Positions 45,177 to 53,948 of a DNA stretch of 64,000 bases are shown here, piece by piece. A program made the position numbers and the translations under genes. The DNA is from Poseidonocella sp. HB161398 (lineage in GTDB: Bacteria; Pseudomonadota; Alphaproteobacteria; Rhodobacterales; Rhodobacteraceae). The notes beneath the pieces were generated by a model that worked only from the letters and a program-made list of their open reading frames with translations, made no database searches and was not told where the DNA came from. Position 1 is the first letter of the stretch. The number at the start of each line of letters is the position of its first letter. The stretch lies in the NCBI RefSeq assembly GCF_005870025.1, contig NZ_VATA01000009.1:1-64000 (forward strand), read 5' to 3'.

Positions 45177-47804
45177 CTATTGCGGCAATAGGTTGCGCAA
45201 TTCGTACAGGGCTTCCAGCGCCTCGCGCGGACTCAGCCCGTCGGGGTCGATCTGCCCAAGCCGGTCCTCGACGGCGGAGGCGGCGGCAGGCGGTGCCACG
45301 GGCTCGGGACGGATGGCGGCGAAAAGTGGCAGGTCGTCGATTACCGCCTTTCGCTTGCCCTCGCGCTCGCCCTTTTCCAGCGCCGTCAGCACCTCGCGGG
45401 CGCGGGCGATCACCGTCTCGGGCAGGCCGGCGAGCTTGGCGACCTGCACGCCGTAGCTGGCCGCCGCCGCGCCGTCGCGCACCTCGTGGAGGAAGATCAC
45501 CTCGCCCTCCCACTCTTTCACCGCGACCGTCGCGTTGGCGACGCCCTCCAGCTTGTCGGCAAGCTGGGTGAGCTCGTGGTAATGCGTGGCGAAAAGCGCG
45601 CGGCAGCGGTTCGAGGCGTGCAGATGTTCCAGCGTCGCCCAGGCGATCGAGAGCCCGTCATAGGTGGCGGTGCCGCGTCCGATCTCGTCGAGGATGACCA
45701 GCGCGCGTTCGTCGGCCTGGTTCAGGATCGCCGCGGTCTCGACCATCTCGACCATGAAGGTGGAGCGGCCGCGCGCCAGGTCGTCCGAGGCGCCGACGCG
45801 GCTGAAAATCTGGCTGACCAGTCCGATGCGGGCGCTATCTGCGGGCACGAAGCTGCCGACCTGCGCCAGCAGCGCGATCAGCGCGTTCTGCCGCAGCCAG
45901 GTCGATTTGCCGGCCATGTTCGGCCCGGTCAGCAGCCGGATCGCCGCCCCCGCGCCGGCGCTGAGCCGGCAGTCATTGGCGACGAAGGGATCGCCGGTGC
46001 GGCGCAGCGCGTCCTCGACCACCGGATGGCGCCCGGCCTCGATCTCGAAGGCGCGGCTGTCATCCACCTCGGGGCGACACCAGCGGCGGTCGGCGGCCAG
46101 ATCGGCGAAGCCGGCCTGCAGGTCGAGCTCCGCCATGGCCCGTGCCGCGGTGGAGATCGCGCTGGCCTCCGCGAGGCAGGACTGGCGCAGGGCGGCGAAG
46201 ATCCGCGCCTCGATCCCCAGCGCCTCGCCGCCGGCATTGAGGATGCGGCTTTCCAGCTCGCTCAGTTCCGGCGTGGTGAAGCGCAGGGCGTTTGCCGTGG
46301 TCTGGCGGTGCTTGAACTGGCTCGCGAGCGGCTCGGCCAGCATCTTCTGCGCATGGGTGGCGGGCGTCTCGATGAAATAGCCCAGCACGTTGTTATGCTT
46401 GACCTTCAGCGCGTTGATCCCGGTGGCATCGGCGTATTTGCCCTGCAGCCCGGCGATATAGCCCCGGCCCTCGTCGCGCAGCTGCCGCGCGGCGTCCAGA
46501 TCCGGGTCGAAGCCCGCCGCGACGAACCCGCCATCGCGTGCCAGAAGCGGCGGCTCGGCGACCAGCGCGGTCTGCAGCTCGGCCTCGACGCCGGGCTCGG
46601 TTTCCAGATCGCGGGCCAGCCGCGCCAGCGCATCGGGCAGGTCTCCGCCCAGCTCGGCGGCCAGATCGGCCGCGGCGGCCAGCCCGTCGCGGATCGCCGC
46701 CAGATCGCGCGGACCGCCGCGGTCGAGCGAGAGCCGGCCGAGCGCGCGGTCCATGTCGGGCACCTGCCGGAGCCGGCTCCGCAGCCGCTCGCGCAGCCGC
46801 GGATCTTCGTGCAGCGCGGCAACCGCCGCCAGCCGTTCGCGGATCTGCGCCAGGTCGCGCGAGGGCGTCGCCAGCCGGTTGGCCAGCAGCCGCCCGCCCG
46901 GCGCAGTGAGCGTGCGGTCGATGGCGGCAATCAGCGAGCCGTCGCGCCCGCCGGAGAGGGCCTGCACCAGCTCCAGATTGCGGCGGGTCGCGGCGTCGAT
47001 CTGCACCGTGCCGCCCGGTTCCTCGCGGCGCGGCGGCGCGAGCCGCGGCAGCTTTCCCTTCTGGGTGATCTCCAGATAGTCGATCAGCGCGCCGAGCGCC
47101 GACTGCTCTGCCCGGGTGAAGCTGCCGAAGGCATCGGGGCTGTCGACGCCGAAGGCGCGGCCGATCCGTCCCGCGGCCGCCTGGCTGTCGAAGCTCGCCG
47201 CGCCAAGGGGCGCCAGCACCAGACCCATGTCATGCGCGGTCTCGCGCAGCCCCTCCTCCAGCGCCTCGGCGCAAAGCAGCTCCCGCGGGAGCAGCCGGGC
47301 CAGCTGCGGGCCCAGGGTCAGCCGCGGACAGGGCGCCACGGTCAGCGCGCCGGTGGAGATGTCGCACCAGGCCAGCGCCCCCTCGCCGCGCAGCTCGGCA
47401 TAGGCGGCGAGATAGTTGTTGGCGCGCGCTTCCAGCAGGCTGTCCTCCGTCAGCGTGCCGGCCGTCACCACGCGGGTCACGCCGCGCTTCACCACCGACT
47501 TGTAGCCGCGCTTCTTCGCCTCGGACGGGTCCTCGAGCTGGTCGCAGATGGCGATGCGGAAGCCCTTGCGGGTCAGCTGGTGCAGGTAGCCCTCGGCGGC
47601 ATGGACGGGCACGCCGCACATCGGGATGTCCTCGCCCTGGTGCTTGCCGCGCTTTGTCAGCGCGATGTCGAGCGCCTCCGAGGCCGCGACGGCATCGTCG
47701 AAGAACATCTCGTAGAAATCGCCCATGCGGTAGAAGAGCAGGTCGCCTTGATGGGCGGCCTTGATCTCCAGGAACTGGGCCATCATCGGGGTGACATCGG
47801 ACAT
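45177..47804 (-). CDS. mutS: DNA mismatch repair protein MutS
   Basis: The 875-residue product has the mismatch-binding domain with GDLLFYRMGDFYEMFFDDA (including the conserved Phe-x-Glu), the connector and lever regions, and the ATPase with LLTGPNMAGKSTWLRQNALIAL. FSRVGASDDLARGRSTFMVEM and the C-terminal LVILDEIGRGTATYDGLS follow. It recognises mispaired bases. I started it at the ATG at 47802-47804. A longer frame begins 20 codons earlier without a clear ribosome site. Confidence 0.96.
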   Translation of the reverse strand: MSDVTPMMAQFLEIKAAHQGDLLFYRMGDFYEMFFDDAVAASEALDIALTKRGKHQGEDIPMCGVPVHAAEGYLHQLTRKGFRIAICDQLEDPSEAKKRGYKSVVKRGVTRVVTAGTLTEDSLLEARANNYLAAYAELRGEGALAWCDISTGALTVAPCPRLTLGPQLARLLPRELLCAEALEEGLRETAHDMGLVLAPLGAASFDSQAAAGRIGRAFGVDSPDAFGSFTRAEQSALGALIDYLEITQKGKLPRLAPPRREEPGGTVQIDAATRRNLELVQALSGGRDGSLIAAIDRTLTAPGGRLLANRLATPSRDLAQIRERLAAVAALHEDPRLRERLRSRLRQVPDMDRALGRLSLDRGGPRDLAAIRDGLAAAADLAAELGGDLPDALARLARDLETEPGVEAELQTALVAEPPLLARDGGFVAAGFDPDLDAARQLRDEGRGYIAGLQGKYADATGINALKVKHNNVLGYFIETPATHAQKMLAEPLASQFKHRQTTANALRFTTPELSELESRILNAGGEALGIEARIFAALRQSCLAEASAISTAARAMAELDLQAGFADLAADRRWCRPEVDDSRAFEIEAGRHPVVEDALRRTGDPFVANDCRLSAGAGAAIRLLTGPNMAGKSTWLRQNALIALLAQVGSFVPADSARIGLVSQIFSRVGASDDLARGRSTFMVEMVETAAILNQADERALVILDEIGRGTATYDGLSIAWATLEHLHASNRCRALFATHYHELTQLADKLEGVANATVAVKEWEGEVIFLHEVRDGAAAASYGVQVAKLAGLPETVIARAREVLTALEKGEREGKRKAVIDDLPLFAAIRPEPVAPPAAASAVEDRLGQIDPDGLSPREALEALYELRNLLPQ

Positions 47805-47991
47805 GCGGGGGCTCGCCTCATCAGGTGGAGCCCGAGGTATGACGGCGGCGGCGGGCGATTTCAACCGCTCAGCGGATCGCGGGCACCTCTCAGTTTTTCA
47901 TACCAAAACAGAGGGGTTCCGGCGTCATGTGGCAGTTGAGGCAGCGTGCCAAAGGCCGTATGACGCCTGTTGACAAGAGGAGGCGCCTGCC

Positions 47992-50247
47992 ATGTCCAAG
48001 AGCAAGATCACCCGTGAGGAGGCGCTAGCCTTCCACCTGGAACCGTCCCCGGGCAAGCTGGACATTTCCGCCTCGGTGCCGATGAGCACGCAGCGCGACC
48101 TGTCGCTGGCCTATTCCCCGGGCGTGGCCGTGCCCTGCGAGGAAATCTACGCCAATCCCGAGACCGCCTATGACTACACGTCGAAGGGCAACATGGTCGC
48201 GGTGATCTCGAACGGCACCGCCGTTCTGGGCCTCGGCAATCTCGGCGCGCTGGCCTCGAAGCCGGTGATGGAAGGCAAGGCGGTGCTGTTCAAGCGCTTC
48301 GCCGACGTGAACTCGGTCGATATCGAGCTCGACACCGAGGACCCCGACGAGATCATCAAGGCGGTCCAGCTGATGGGCCCGACCTTCGGCGGGATCAACC
48401 TGGAAGACATCAAGGCGCCCGAGTGCTTCATCATCGAGCAGACGCTGAAGGAGACGATGGACATCCCCGTCTTCCACGATGACCAGCACGGCACGGCGGT
48501 GATCTGCGCGGCCGGCCTGATCAACGCGCTCTACCTCTCGGGCAAGAAGATCCAGGACTGCCGCATCGTGCTGAACGGCGCCGGCGCGGCGGGGATCGCC
48601 TGCCTGGAACTCCTCAAGACCATGGGCGCGCAGCATGACAACTGCATCATGTGCGACACCAAGGGCGTGATCTACCAGGGCCGCACCGAGGGCATGAACC
48701 AGTGGAAATCGGCCCATGCCGCCAACACGGATCTGCGCACGCTCGAAGAGGCGATGGCCGGCGCGGACGTGTTCCTGGGCGTCTCGGCCAAGGGCGCGGT
48801 GACCCCGGCGATGGTCGCCTCGATGGCCGACAATCCGGTGATCTTCGCCATGGCGAACCCCGATCCCGAGATCACGCCCGAGCAGGCTCACGAGGTCCGT
48901 CTGGACGCGATCGTCGCCACCGGCCGGTCGGATTATCCGAACCAGGTCAACAACGTGCTGGGCTTCCCCTATCTCTTCCGCGGCGCGCTCGACGTGCATG
49001 CCCGCGCGATCAATGACGAGATGAAGATTGCCTGCGCCCGCGCCCTGGCGGAGCTGGCGCGCGAGGACGTGCCGGACGAGGTGGCGGTCGCCTATGGCCG
49101 CAAGCTGAGCTTCGGCCGCGACTACATCATCCCGACCCCCTTCGATCCGCGGCTGATCTACGTGATCCCGCCCGCGGTCGCGAAGGCGGCGATGGATACC
49201 GGCGTCGCGCGCCGCCCGATCGTCGACATGGAGGCCTACGAGCAGCGGCTGAAGGGCCGGATGGACCCGACCGCGCCGATCATCGAGGGGCTCTATGCCC
49301 GCTCGCGCAAGGCGCAGGCGCAGATGATCTTCGCCGAGGGTGACGATCCGCGCGTGCTGCGCGCGGCAGTCGCCTATCAGCGCGGCGGCCACGGCAAGGC
49401 GATCGTCGTCGGTCGCGAGGACGACGTGAAGCTGAAGCTCGAAGCCGCGGGCCTCGGCGATGCGGTGCGCGAGCTGCGGGTGATGAACGCGGCCAACACC
49501 ACCCATCTGGATGCCTACAAGAGCTATCTCTACAAGCGGCTGCAGCGGAAGGGGTCGGACCATGCCGATATCCACCGGCTGGCAGCGCGCGACCGGCATG
49601 TCTTCTCGGCGCTGATGCTGGCCCATGGCCATGGCGATGCGCTGGTCACCGGGGCGACGCGGAAATCGGCGCATGTGCTCGACCTGATCGGCCATGTCTT
49701 CGATGTCTCCGCCAAGGACGGCGCGGTCGGCGTGACGGCGCTGCTGCATCGCGGGCGGGTCGTGCTGATCGCCGATACGCTGGTCCATGAATGGCCCGAG
49801 GCCGAGGATCTGGCGCATATCGCGATCAAGGGCGCCAAGGTGGCGCGCGGGCTCGGGCTGGAGCCGCGGGTGGCCTTCGTCAGCTTCTCGACCTTCGGCT
49901 ATCCGGTGTCGGAACGCGCGGAGAAGATGCACCAGGCGCCAGCGCTGCTCGACGAGATCGGGGTCGATTTCGAGTACGAGGGCGAGATGACCGCCGATGT
50001 GGCGCTCAACATGGACCTGATGGCGGATTACCCGTTCTCGCGGCTGACCGCCCCGGCGAATATCCTGGTCGTGCCGGCCCGGCATTCGGCCTCGATCTCG
50101 GTCAAGCTGATGCAGCAGATGGCCGGCGCCACGGTGATCGGTCCGATCCTGACCGGCGTGCCGAAGCCGATCCAGATCTGCTCGTCGAGCTCCACGGTGA
50201 ACGACATCCTCAACATGGCCGTGCTGGCGGCCGCGCGGCTGGGCTGA
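47992..50247 (+). CDS. maeB: NADP-dependent malic enzyme with phosphotransacetylase-like domain
   Basis: The 751-residue product has the malic N-domain (SLAYSPGVAVPCEEI), the NAD(P)-binding domain (RIVLNGAGAAGIACLELLKTMG) from about residue 180, and a C-terminal phosphotransacetylase-like region (about residues 430-750) typical of MaeB. It decarboxylates malate to pyruvate while reducing NADP. An 8-base inverted repeat (GGCGTCAT at 47921-47928, ATGACGCC at 47960-47967) lies before the start and may be regulatory. Confidence 0.94.
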   Translation: MSKSKITREEALAFHLEPSPGKLDISASVPMSTQRDLSLAYSPGVAVPCEEIYANPETAYDYTSKGNMVAVISNGTAVLGLGNLGALASKPVMEGKAVLFKRFADVNSVDIELDTEDPDEIIKAVQLMGPTFGGINLEDIKAPECFIIEQTLKETMDIPVFHDDQHGTAVICAAGLINALYLSGKKIQDCRIVLNGAGAAGIACLELLKTMGAQHDNCIMCDTKGVIYQGRTEGMNQWKSAHAANTDLRTLEEAMAGADVFLGVSAKGAVTPAMVASMADNPVIFAMANPDPEITPEQAHEVRLDAIVATGRSDYPNQVNNVLGFPYLFRGALDVHARAINDEMKIACARALAELAREDVPDEVAVAYGRKLSFGRDYIIPTPFDPRLIYVIPPAVAKAAMDTGVARRPIVDMEAYEQRLKGRMDPTAPIIEGLYARSRKAQAQMIFAEGDDPRVLRAAVAYQRGGHGKAIVVGREDDVKLKLEAAGLGDAVRELRVMNAANTTHLDAYKSYLYKRLQRKGSDHADIHRLAARDRHVFSALMLAHGHGDALVTGATRKSAHVLDLIGHVFDVSAKDGAVGVTALLHRGRVVLIADTLVHEWPEAEDLAHIAIKGAKVARGLGLEPRVAFVSFSTFGYPVSERAEKMHQAPALLDEIGVDFEYEGEMTADVALNMDLMADYPFSRLTAPANILVVPARHSASISVKLMQQMAGATVIGPILTGVPKPIQICSSSSTVNDILNMAVLAAARLG

Positions 50248-50267
50248 CCTGCCCTAGCGGAAATACC

Positions 50268-50283
50268 TGTTTCACGTGAAGCA
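50268..50283. promoter_or_regulatory. Fourth parS-like site (15/16)
   Basis: TGTTTCACGTGAAGCA differs from perfect parS only at the 14th base (G for A). It lies in the spacer after maeB, 17 kb from the other sites, next to a strong hairpin. Either it is a distal ParB site or chance. Confidence 0.6.
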
Positions 50284-50308
50284 CTTGGCGCCAAGCTGCG
50301 CCAAGTGC
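50281..50308 (+). terminator. Terminator hairpin after maeB
   Basis: GCACTTGGCGC and GCGCCAAGTGC form a perfect 11-base stem around CAAGCT, overlapping the end of the parS-like site by three bases. A T-rich tail is lacking. Confidence 0.65.
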
Positions 50309-50384
50309 CCGCCGCCCCGCCCGGCACTCTTCCGGCGGGCGCGGAACAGCGCTAGTCTCCGGGCGGAAACCACGGGAGAACGGC

Positions 50385-51269
50385 GTGACCATCTACAATC
50401 TCGGCTCGATCAATATCGACAAGGTGCTGCGCGTGCCGCATCTGCCCGCTCCCGGCGAGACGCTGGCGGCGCATGGCTATGCCGAGGGGCTCGGCGGCAA
50501 GGGCGCGAACCAGTCGGTGGCCGCGGCGCGGGCCGGCGCGCAGGTGGTGCATCTGGGCGCGGTGGGTCCGGATGGCGACGCGATGCTGGCGCTGATGGCG
50601 GCGGACGGGATCGATCTGTCGCAGGTGGCGCGGTTGGAGACGCCGACCGGCATGGCGCTGATCATGGTCGATGACGCGGCGGAGAACAGCATCGCGATTC
50701 TGCATGGCGCCAATGTGCTGGTGCCGGACGAGACGGTTGCGGCGGCACTTGCGGCGGCGGCCCCGGGGGACACGCTGCTTCTGCAGAACGAGACCAGCGG
50801 ACAGGCAGAGGCGGCGGGTCAGGCCCGCCGCGCCGGGCTCCGCGTGGTCTATTCCGCCGCCCCGTTCGAGCCGGAGGCTGTGCGGCAGGTGCTGGGCAAT
50901 GTCTCGGTGCTGCTGCTCAACGAGCTGGAGGCGGCGCAGCTCACGGAGGCGCTGGGGCAGCCGCTCGAGGCGCTCGGCGTGGCGCATGTCGTCGTCACCC
51001 GCGGCAAGGCCGGCGCGGTGCATCACGATGTCGGGGCGGGGACGCAGACGGCCTATCCCTCTCCGGAGGTCGCGGCGGTCGATACCACGGGGGCGGGCGA
51101 CACCTTTGCCGGCTATCTCGCGGCGGGGCTCGACCAGGGGCTGGGATGGGAGGCGGCGCTGCGGCGGGCGCTGGCGGCGGCGGCGCTGTCGGTCACGCGG
51201 CCGGGGGCCTCGGCGGCCATTCCGGATGCCGCAGACGTGGCGGCGTTCGCCGGACGGTCGGCGGGCTGA
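50385..51269 (+). CDS. rbsK: PfkB-family sugar kinase, ribokinase type
   Basis: The 294-residue product has the ribokinase elements GGKGANQSVAAARAGAQVVHLGAVGPDGD and DTTGAGDTFAGYLAAGL, the anion hole that binds ATP phosphate. The best match is ribokinase, but other PfkB sugar kinases cannot be excluded. It starts at GTG (50385-50387) with GGGAGAA upstream. No sugar transporter is near, so the substrate is uncertain. Confidence 0.75.
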   Translation: MTIYNLGSINIDKVLRVPHLPAPGETLAAHGYAEGLGGKGANQSVAAARAGAQVVHLGAVGPDGDAMLALMAADGIDLSQVARLETPTGMALIMVDDAAENSIAILHGANVLVPDETVAAALAAAAPGDTLLLQNETSGQAEAAGQARRAGLRVVYSAAPFEPEAVRQVLGNVSVLLLNELEAAQLTEALGQPLEALGVAHVVVTRGKAGAVHHDVGAGTQTAYPSPEVAAVDTTGAGDTFAGYLAAGLDQGLGWEAALRRALAAAALSVTRPGASAAIPDAADVAAFAGRSAG

Positions 51270-51272
51270 GGC

Positions 51273-51728
51273 TCAGCGGCCGGCTTCGAGGCTTTCGCGC
51301 AGCTCGCCGAGGAGGGTCAGGCATTGCGCGATGTCGCTGCGGGCGTATTTGCCCAGTGTCTCGCGCAGCCGCGGATTGAGTTCGCTCACCACCTTGTCCA
51401 GCGTCACCTGGCCCTGCTCGGAGATCGACACGAATTTCCGCCGCGCATCCACCGTGTCGCCACGGACCGAAATCTGGCCGTTGCGCTCGAGCCGGCCCAG
51501 CGTGTTGCTCATCGCGCCGCGGGTGACGTTGAAGCTGCTGGCCAGCCGCGCAGGGCCGATTTCGTCGCCGGAAGCGGCCAGATGCAGAAGGACGAGGAAT
51601 TGCGACAGCTCCACCCCCTCCGGAAGCGTCTTGGCGATCCGGTTGCGCAGGAACTGGTCAAGGAGCAGGAGCTCGCTGAAAAGCTGAATCACGAGCGGGG
51701 AAGGAGCAAGACTACTCATATTCGCCAT
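51273..51728 (-). CDS. MarR-family transcriptional regulator
   Basis: The 151-residue product has a winged helix with LASSFNVTRGAMSNTLGRLERNGQISVRGD and the wing DARRKFVSISEQG. It is a typical small-ligand or redox-sensing repressor fold. Its promoter side is an AT-rich gene-free stretch with two palindromes (51826-51835 and 51858-51879), which may be its own operators. The start is uncertain: ATG at 51726-51728 lacks a clear ribosome site. Confidence 0.8.
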   Translation of the reverse strand: MANMSSLAPSPLVIQLFSELLLLDQFLRNRIAKTLPEGVELSQFLVLLHLAASGDEIGPARLASSFNVTRGAMSNTLGRLERNGQISVRGDTVDARRKFVSISEQGQVTLDKVVSELNPRLRETLGKYARSDIAQCLTLLGELRESLEAGR

Positions 51729-51731
51729 CAA

Positions 51732-51998
51732 ATAATACGGGCCCTAAACGAGCCTGTTACTGACATGGGGTGCGGTATTTGGTTAACGGAATCTATATCA
51801 GAATTTATCAGGTATTGCGCGGTTTTTTGAAATTTCATTTTGGATTCAGCCGTATTGGTGAAATAGCGCCCAATTTCACGACAGGATCCGAGAGGTATTA
51901 TGATCCGAAAAGGTTAACTTCGGTAGGAGGGACGGCCCGGCCAAAGCCAGTCATGACAAGGCCTTGGCGCGTTTTGCAGGCCGTCCATCGGGCCGTGG
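51732..51998. other. AT-rich gene-free regulatory stretch
   Basis: About 270 bases with markedly lower GC than the surroundings. It holds TGAAATTTCA (51826-51835, palindrome), GTGAAAT-N8-ATTTCAC (51858-51879) and two GTTAAC palindromes (about 51779 and 51913). No coding frame was credible. Confidence 0.55.
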
Positions 51999-52256
51999 TC
52001 AGGCGGTGAGCAGCGCGTCGAGCTTGCCGTCGCGGTCCAGCCGGTACAGGTCGTCGCAGCCGCCGACATGGGTCGGGCCGATGAAGATCTGCGGCACGGT
52101 GCGGCCGCCTGCGGCGCGCTGGGTCATTTCCGCCCGGCGGTCGGGCTGGCGGGAGAGGTCGATTTCGGAAAAGCTCACGCCTTTCTCTTGCAGCAGCCTT
52201 TTGGCCGCGTGGCAGTAGCCGCAAAGCGGCGTCGTGTAGATCTCAACGGGTTGCAT
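51999..52256 (-). CDS. grxC: Glutaredoxin 3 (GrxC type)
   Basis: The 85-residue product is a single glutaredoxin fold with the active site CGYC in TTPLCGYCHAAKRLL (the usual GrxC has CPYC) and TVPQIFIGPTHVGGCDDLY, which binds glutathione. It reduces disulfides with glutathione. It lies 33 bases after the comF stop codon, so comF and grxC are probably read together. Confidence 0.9.
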   Translation of the reverse strand: MQPVEIYTTPLCGYCHAAKRLLQEKGVSFSEIDLSRQPDRRAEMTQRAAGGRTVPQIFIGPTHVGGCDDLYRLDRDGKLDALLTA

Positions 52257-52289
52257 TGCGCGGTTCCTCGTTCCGGGGACCGCGGCAGT

Positions 52290-53051
52290 CTATGCATGTT
52301 GCGCTGCACGCGCCAGTACCAGCACGTTCACGATTGGCACGCCGGCATCCAGCAGGCAGAGGCAGCATTGCGCCAGGGTCGCGCCCGAGGTCATCACGTC
52401 ATCGACCAGAAGGACGGGCCGGCCGGCGAGCCGGCTTCGATGGCGCGGCATGAGGGCGATGGAGCCCTCCAGGCTCGCAGTCCGGGCGGCATGGCCCTCG
52501 GCGGACATCGGCGGGGTCGCCCGCCTCCGCCAGAGCGCGTCGGGCAGATGGCCGAGGCCGAGCTCGCGCGAGACCAGACGCGAGAGCACGGCCGCCTGGT
52601 TGTAGCGCCGCCCGAGCAGCCGCCAGCGGTGGACCGGGACCGGCACGGCCAGCATGCCCGGGCGCAGGAGCGGGTCGGCCCGGGCGGCCATCCAGCCGGC
52701 GAAGCGCGGGGCCAGATCCAGCCGGTCGCCATGCTTGAAGGCCAGCACCAGTCGCCTTGCTCCGCCGGAATAGTCGAGCACCGCCCTGCCCTGCGTCCAG
52801 GGCCGGCCGAGCGCGCGGCAGGCGTCGCAATGCACCCTCACCCCGTCATCCGGGCCGATCTGGGGCGCGCCGCAGAGGTCGCAGACGAGGCCGAGGATGA
52901 AGGGCGTCTCGCGCCAGCACGGTCCGCAGAGCCCGCCCTCCTCGGCCAGCAGCGTGCCGCAGCCGGGGCATTGCCCGGGGAAGACGAGCTGCCGTGCCGC
53001 TTTGATTGCCGCGGGCGCAACGGCTAGGCTGCGCGAAAGGAGAGTTCCCAT
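52290..53051 (-). CDS. comF: ComF-family phosphoribosyltransferase-like protein
   Basis: The 253-residue product has an N-terminal zinc ribbon (CPGCGTLLAEEGGLCGPCW, then CDLCGAPQ and CDACRALG) and a phosphoribosyltransferase domain with LLVDDVMTSGATLAQC. The ComF family acts in DNA uptake. The start at 53049-53051 overlaps the start of the divergent methyltransferase gene in the four bases CATG. A CtrA box lies 141 bases upstream, inside that gene. Confidence 0.85.
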   Translation of the reverse strand: MGTLLSRSLAVAPAAIKAARQLVFPGQCPGCGTLLAEEGGLCGPCWRETPFILGLVCDLCGAPQIGPDDGVRVHCDACRALGRPWTQGRAVLDYSGGARRLVLAFKHGDRLDLAPRFAGWMAARADPLLRPGMLAVPVPVHRWRLLGRRYNQAAVLSRLVSRELGLGHLPDALWRRRATPPMSAEGHAARTASLEGSIALMPRHRSRLAGRPVLLVDDVMTSGATLAQCCLCLLDAGVPIVNVLVLARAAQHA

Positions 53052-53880
53052 GACCGATGCCCCTGCCGATGCTCCGGCGCCGCTGACCGACCGCGAGGCG
53101 CTGCGACGGGCGCGCTCCCGGATCGCCGGGAAGGAGGCGCTGTTCCTGCATGCGCTCGCCCGCGACGGGATCGAGGAAAGGCTGAGCATGGTTAAGAGGC
53201 CGTTAAGCGACGCGGCCGTTGTGACCGGCCATCCGGAGGCCTGGGCGGAGCTGCGCCCGGGCGCGCGGCTGGTCGCGGATGACGCGATCCTCGATCTGGA
53301 ACCGGGTGCCTACGACCTGGTGGTGCATGCGATGGCGCTGCACTGGGCGGACGATCCGGTCGGGCAGATGGTGCAATGCCGCCGAGCGCTGCGTCCCGAC
53401 GGGCTGTTCCTGGCGGTCTTTCCCGGTGGCCAGACCCTGGCGGAGCTGCGCGGTGCGCTGGCCGAGGCCGAGGCGGCGGTGACCGGCGGGCTTTCGCCCC
53501 GAGTGCTGCCGATGGGCGAGATCCGCCAGCTCGGCGCGCTCCTGCAGCGGGCCGGCCTGGCGCTGCCGGTGGCCGATTCCGAACGGTTCGATGTCGAGTA
53601 CCGCACGCCGCTGCACCTGATGCAGGACCTGCGGGCCATGGGCGAGACCAATGCGCTGGCCGCGCGGCTGCGCCATTTCACCCGCCCGTCGGTGCTGATG
53701 GAGGCGGCGCGGCGCTATCCCGGCGCGGAAACCGGGCCGGTCCGGGCGACGTTCGAGCTGATTACCCTGACCGGATGGTGCCCGGACGGCTCGCAGCAGA
53801 AGCCCCTGCGCCCCGGCTCGGCGGCCGCGCGGCTGGCTGATGTCCTTAACGTGAGCGAAACCTCTCTTCCGGACAACTGA
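53050..53880 (+). CDS. SAM-dependent methyltransferase, NDUFAF5/BioC-like
   Basis: The 276-residue product has a degenerate class I methyltransferase core. DLEPGAYDLVVHAMALHWADDP and CRRALRPDGLFLAVFPGG resemble BioC and the mitochondrial complex I assembly factor NDUFAF5. The usual glycine-rich SAM motif is not obvious in the N-terminal part. GGAGAG precedes the ATG by 5 bases. The start codon overlaps that of comF on the opposite strand. Confidence 0.7.
   Translation: MTDAPADAPAPLTDREALRRARSRIAGKEALFLHALARDGIEERLSMVKRPLSDAAVVTGHPEAWAELRPGARLVADDAILDLEPGAYDLVVHAMALHWADDPVGQMVQCRRALRPDGLFLAVFPGGQTLAELRGALAEAEAAVTGGLSPRVLPMGEIRQLGALLQRAGLALPVADSERFDVEYRTPLHLMQDLRAMGETNALAARLRHFTRPSVLMEAARRYPGAETGPVRATFELITLTGWCPDGSQQKPLRPGSAAARLADVLNVSETSLPDN
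53192..53206 (-). promoter_or_regulatory. CtrA box upstream of comF
   Basis: TTAA-GAGGCCG-TTAA (both halves perfect) lies inside the methyltransferase coding sequence. The flanking ATGG makes TTAACCAT on the minus strand (53188-53195), the half-site described in Rhodobacterales. It is suitably placed to drive comF (minus strand). Confidence 0.6.
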
Positions 53881-53948
53881 AATTGACCTGACTTCGGGGG
53901 GCTCTATCTGCTAGGGGCTAAGCTGAATTCGACGACGAGGACCGCACG

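Noticed and set aside
51770-52009. A 79-codon frame in the AT-rich gap
   Set aside because: No ribosome site and it overlaps grxC antisense. Its composition is unlike the surrounding genes.
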